From CAZJUR01 sp964549525 (GTDB taxonomy: Bacteria; Patescibacteriota; Saccharimonadia; Saccharimonadales; Saccharimonadaceae), in NCBI GenBank assembly GCA_964549525.1, contig CAZJUR010000012.1, positions 1-7,885 on the forward strand: a stretch of 7,885 nt of DNA. The letters run 5' to 3'. The notes under the pieces were generated by a model. That model searched no databases, was not told the DNA's origin, and was given only the letters and a program-made list of their open reading frames with translations. The translations under genes and the position numbers were made by a program. The first letter of the stretch is position 1. Every line of letters starts with the position of its first letter. Positions 5,934 through 7,885 of the stretch are shown here, piece after piece.

Positions 5934-6941
5934 CTAAAATCCAGTAACGCTTTTTATCTTACGAAGTATTTTTTCGGCATTACGCTCGGCCGTGTCGGCG
6001 TTATAGCGCAGGGCACTCTGGATGTCATCATCATTGATTTTCTGGCGTTCACCCTGAAAGTTATCTAGAAATTGCTCGGTAGCTTCGCTCCAGATACGCT
6101 TAAAATCTCCCATGACTGCCTTGCCCGCAATGTGGGCCAATTTTAATCTCCGCAGTTCATCAAGTGTTGCTTCGTCGTCTGCCATTGCTTCGGCTACTCT
6201 GAAGTGACTTTTGATAACCGCATTCCACTCTCCAGATCGAGCAGTCGTACTTGATTGTATTTTTGCTTTTGCTCGCTCCGGATTATCCGATAGCAGAATG
6301 GCTTGATCAGGATTACTAGAAGCCATCTTGGATTTACCGTCAAGACTCAGAATCCGAAGAGCGTTGACTGATAGAAGTTGCGGCTCAACAAGCACGCTTG
6401 CACCAAATTCTCGATTGAACTTTCTGGCTATTTTACGCGCTAGCTCTACGTTTGGAGCTTGATCTTCTCCAGCAGCAACTACAGTCGCCTCTTGCGCGTA
6501 GATATCAGCAGCCATTAAAGCTGGATAACTAAGCATGGCTAGGTTTGCTTGACTTACATCTTCACCCTTACGCAAACTTGCTCTCATCATCTCCTTAAGC
6601 GTGGGTATTCTAGATAATTCGCCAACATTTACATAAGGAGCAATCCTGTTCGCTATCGGCACGATAGAAGTCTCTACGTCGCTCTGCATATAAATGTTCG
6701 TTCGTTCAGCGTCTATACCAAGCGCCATACAATCTTTGACGATGTTGTGGCGATACTCAGCGACATCACGAGGATCTTTGTCTGTTATGCCATGAATATC
6801 AGCAACGAACAAGTAGAGATCGCTATTCGGGTCTTCCTGTATTTCAAGCGACGGCTTGATTGCGCCGACATAGTGGCCGATTGTTGTTTCATTCGTCGGT
6901 CTAAAACCGCTAATTACTCGTGTTCTTTCAAATTCTGCCAT
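5934..6941 (-). CDS. Tryptophanyl-tRNA synthetase paralogue, divergent active site
   Basis: A 335-residue class Ic synthetase, alignable with the trpS copy at 2236-3237 over its whole length. Kept: GFRPTN, the MAAD motif (143-146) with the Trp-selecting Asp, GEDQ (158-161), and the tRNA-binding C-terminal part. Changed: the HIGH equivalent is TIGH (20-23), the usual VPVGEDQ is VAAGEDQ, and KMSKS is KMASS (205-209), so the second Lys is lost, somewhat as in the KMSAS of eukaryotic TrpRS. It may still make Trp-AMP, act as an inhibitor-resistant TrpRS, or activate a Trp analogue. Start ATG 6939-6941 has AGGGG 8 nt upstream in a small hairpin loop. It follows the chorismate mutase by 33 nt and was probably diverted to the operon's own pathway. 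Confidence 0.87.
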   Translation of the reverse strand: MAEFERTRVISGFRPTNETTIGHYVGAIKPSLEIQEDPNSDLYLFVADIHGITDKDPRDVAEYRHNIVKDCMALGIDAERTNIYMQSDVETSIVPIANRIAPYVNVGELSRIPTLKEMMRASLRKGEDVSQANLAMLSYPALMAADIYAQEATVVAAGEDQAPNVELARKIARKFNREFGASVLVEPQLLSVNALRILSLDGKSKMASSNPDQAILLSDNPERAKAKIQSSTTARSGEWNAVIKSHFRVAEAMADDEATLDELRRLKLAHIAGKAVMGDFKRIWSEATEQFLDNFQGERQKINDDDIQSALRYNADTAERNAEKILRKIKSVTGF

Positions 6942-6943
6942 TA

Positions 6944-6960
6944 TATAATCCCCTATTATA
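6944..6960 (-). promoter_or_regulatory. Ribosome site in a hairpin loop, with overlapping TATAAT
   Basis: On the minus strand TATAAT-AGGGG-ATTATA forms a 6-bp AT stem that presents the AGGGG ribosome site in its loop, directly before the ATG at 6941. The left stem arm is also a perfect -10 hexamer, but no good -35 lies 16-18 bp upstream. It is therefore either an internal promoter or a weak structure tuning translation of the TrpRS paralogue. Confidence 0.35.
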
Positions 6961-6974
6961 GTTTTTTGGAAATG

Positions 6975-7325
6975 CTAAGTGATTTGTTCTTCTTGGCCGC
7001 CTGACGGCCAAACACTGCCTCGTTCGTGCAGCTCCTTTTGTACTGCTCGACTTCCACGCATAATAGCTTGAAATATGTTGCGCATTTCATCTTGGGGGAC
7101 AATGCCGCTGTCATTCGTCTCTTCTATTTTTTGTAGCACTTGCTCTTCGCGAGAGCCAACAAAAATCGGCAGGCCATGCTCCATCTTAATACGACCAACC
7201 TCAAGCGCGACCGCTGAACGTCGATTGATAAGCTCCACTAACTCGCGGTCAATCATATCTATCAACTCTCGCTGTTCGTTGAGTAAAATTTCATGCTGTG
7301 GGATTCTTGGCTGTTCCTGCTCCAC
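6975..7325 (-). CDS. AroQ-type chorismate mutase
   Basis: It converts chorismate to prephenate, the entry to phenylalanine and tyrosine. The 116-residue all-alpha domain aligns without gaps to the E. coli P-protein mutase domain at an offset of 8. R19, R36, K47, R59, E60, S92 and Q96 correspond to R11, R28, K39, R51, E52, S84 and Q88, and only Asp48 is replaced (V56). Catalysis is thus plausible. I chose GTG 7323-7325 because GGAG lies 6 nt upstream and the domain begins about 14 residues later. A longer frame from TTG 7529 runs through the right inverted repeat and would add 68 residues of low-complexity repeat translation upstream of the promoter, so I reject it. It is the first gene of the operon. 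There is no signal peptide and no fused dehydratase or dehydrogenase. Confidence 0.85.
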   Translation of the reverse strand: MEQEQPRIPQHEILLNEQRELIDMIDRELVELINRRSAVALEVGRIKMEHGLPIFVGSREEQVLQKIEETNDSGIVPQDEMRNIFQAIMRGSRAVQKELHERGSVWPSGGQEEQIT

Positions 7326-7362
7326 TTCGGTCTCCGTACCTTGATCTGTCAATATAAAAGAA

Positions 7363-7391
7363 ATAGTATCATATTTGAAAGCAAGAAGCAA
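7363..7391 (-). promoter_or_regulatory. Operon promoter just inside the right inverted repeat
   Basis: On the minus strand TTGCTT (7386-7391), a 17-bp spacer and TACTAT (7363-7368) with an extended TGA before it make a fair sigma-70-type promoter. The predicted start near 7356 leaves a leader of about 30 nt before the GTG at 7325. It lies 4 bp inside the edge of the repeat, so it belongs to the module and not to the repeat. The leader has no Trp-codon run, T-box or obvious attenuator. Confidence 0.5.
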
Positions 7392-7394
7392 ATA

Positions 7395-7690
7395 GAGCAA
7401 AGCAAGCCATGGGCATACTCTAACCTTTTGATTCAAGGGCGCAGAGCGCGGCGGCTCTTGCCGCCTAAGCGAAGCCCTGACGCCTCTACCACTTAGGGTA
7501 GTCGAACCGCTAGAAAACACCCTTTTCAACTTCCAAAAGAAATCTTGGCGGGGGAAATAAAAAATAAGGCAAAGGGTTTTTCAGGTGGGGCGAGCGGGCG
7601 TGTACGCCCGCAGGCGTCGGGGCTGAGCTTACACTTCAGCCATTTTGTTCGAAATAGGTTCGAATTTCAGCGTACAAGGGAGCCAAATTG
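7395..7690 (-). repeat. Right copy of 296-bp perfect inverted repeat
   Basis: Exact reverse complement of 1969-2264. It includes 29 bp (7395-7423) identical to the 3' end of trpS, with codons for AKQAMGIL and a stop. Here they are an orphan reading on the plus strand away from any trpS. This makes the right copy the likely duplicate. It also carries the repeat unit with the 15-residue NG-stop tail (7636-7683 on the minus strand) next to its outer end. No gene of its own is convincing. Confidence 0.95.
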
Positions 7691-7699
7691 CAACTTTTG

Positions 7700-7715
7700 C
7701 GCCGCGTGAGCGGCG
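7700..7715. repeat. GC hairpin just outside the right inverted repeat
   Basis: The sequence CGCCGC-GTGA-GCGGCG has a 6-bp stem 9 bp outside the repeat edge. It mirrors the hairpin outside the left repeat in position and sequence. A second hairpin, GGCAC/GTGCC with G-rich flanks, follows at about 7721-7742. Neither has a T-run. Confidence 0.5.
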
Positions 7716-7776
7716 ACTGACGGGCGGCACACAGTGCCGTCCATTGGTTTTTCAGGGGGGAAGACAGAGATTTAGG

Positions 7777-7802
7777 GCGTGCGGAGCACGCTTTTTTGTT
7801 TT
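7777..7802 (+). terminator. Rho-independent terminator
   Basis: Stem GCGTGC (7777-7782), loop GGA, stem GCACGC (7786-7791), then six T's, G and four more T's. It would stop plus-strand transcription coming out of the module or the right repeat. No plus-strand gene is seen directly before it, so it may end an unrecognised RNA or insulate the next promoter. Confidence 0.75.
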
Positions 7803-7825
7803 GCAGCCACCTTCGGCGGTATAAT
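7796..7825 (+). promoter_or_regulatory. Plus-strand promoter toward the right edge
   Basis: TTGTTT (7796-7801), an 18-bp spacer and a perfect TATAAT (7820-7825). It overlaps the T-run of the preceding terminator. It points at whatever gene begins at the right edge. Confidence 0.5.
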
Positions 7826-7863
7826 AAGAGGTGCACACAATCAAATCAGAAGAATCTATTTTT

Positions 7864-7885
7864 ATGGCTTTAATAGCCGTCTCGT
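7864..7885 (+). CDS. Possible start of a gene running off the right edge
   Basis: ATG 7864-7866 opens MALIAVS with a weak AGAAG about 10 nt upstream, some 40 nt after the TATAAT. A GTG at 7831 in the same frame, nearly at the predicted transcript start, is an alternative. Only seven codons are visible, so no product can be named. Confidence 0.2.

Larger units (their letters stand above)
1969..7690. mobile_element. Inverted-repeat-bounded seven-gene module (candidate element)
   Basis: Two identical 296-bp inverted repeats bracket 5,130 bp that contain exactly one complete operon with its promoter. This is the outline of a composite or non-autonomous element, or of an invertible segment. There are points against simple transposition: no transposase or recombinase gene lies inside, no target-site duplication is seen (the flanks read ...AAATCT and CAACTT...), and the left repeat overlaps the end of trpS. 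A segmental inverted duplication fits as well. The boundaries are firm; the interpretation is not. Confidence 0.35.

Noticed and set aside
7326..7362. T-box or trp attenuator ahead of the operon
   Set aside because: The predicted leader is only about 30 nt, with no Trp codons, no specifier-like fold and no terminator.
1961..7700. Target-site duplication flanking the repeat-bounded module
   Set aside because: The bases directly outside the two repeats do not match each other (AAATCT against CAACTT).
7636..7836. Minus-strand 66-codon frame ending in the repeat peptide
   Set aside because: It starts at GTG and runs through the plus-strand promoter, the terminator and two hairpins. Only its last 15 codons match the repeated peptide, so it is not a gene as drawn.

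Overview
The window reads as a low-to-moderate GC bacterial chromosome that uses the standard code (TGA acts as a normal stop in several tightly packed genes). Small genes, overlapping stop/start codons, an exported lamin-tail protein and an LPXTG-like sorting tail together suggest a small-genome Gram-positive-type or candidate-phyla (for example Saccharibacteria-like) organism. That placement is inference; no rRNA or marker gene here proves it.

Left part (1-1692, all minus strand). From right to left there is an HD-domain phosphohydrolase gene broken by a one-base frameshift, a 63-codon ORF that carries only a cell-wall sorting tail, a single-pass membrane protein of unknown function, and the first 53 codons of an exported lamin-tail-domain (LTD) protein that runs off the left edge. 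This looks like a partly decayed cell-surface locus.

Repeat zone (1693-2235, no conventional gene). It holds a promoter for the HD gene, a short repeat unit in forward and inverted copies, a GC hairpin, and then a 296-bp repeat (1969-2264). That repeat recurs, inverted and without a mismatch by my reading, at 7395-7690.

Central module (2265-7394, bracketed by the inverted repeats). Seven minus-strand genes are packed as one operon. In transcription order they are an AroQ-type chorismate mutase, a divergent tryptophanyl-tRNA synthetase paralogue, a SET-domain methyltransferase, an aspartoacylase-like zinc amidohydrolase, a GNAT acyltransferase, a second aspartoacylase-like enzyme, and a canonical tryptophanyl-tRNA synthetase. 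Gaps run from 33 nt down to 4-nt overlaps. An extended -10 promoter lies just inside the right repeat. The shared theme may be aromatic amino acids: chorismate to prephenate, two Trp-activating enzymes, one N-acyltransferase and two potential N-acyl-amino-acid deacylases. The joint function is not one I recognise. No transposase or recombinase lies inside the module.

Right flank (7326-7885). It carries the operon promoter and the right repeat. Outside the repeat are a GC hairpin matching the one outside the left repeat, a plus-strand intrinsic terminator, and a plus-strand promoter pointing off the right edge. The right repeat contains an orphan 29-bp copy of the 3' end of the canonical trpS. 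This suggests the left copy is the original and the right one a duplicate.
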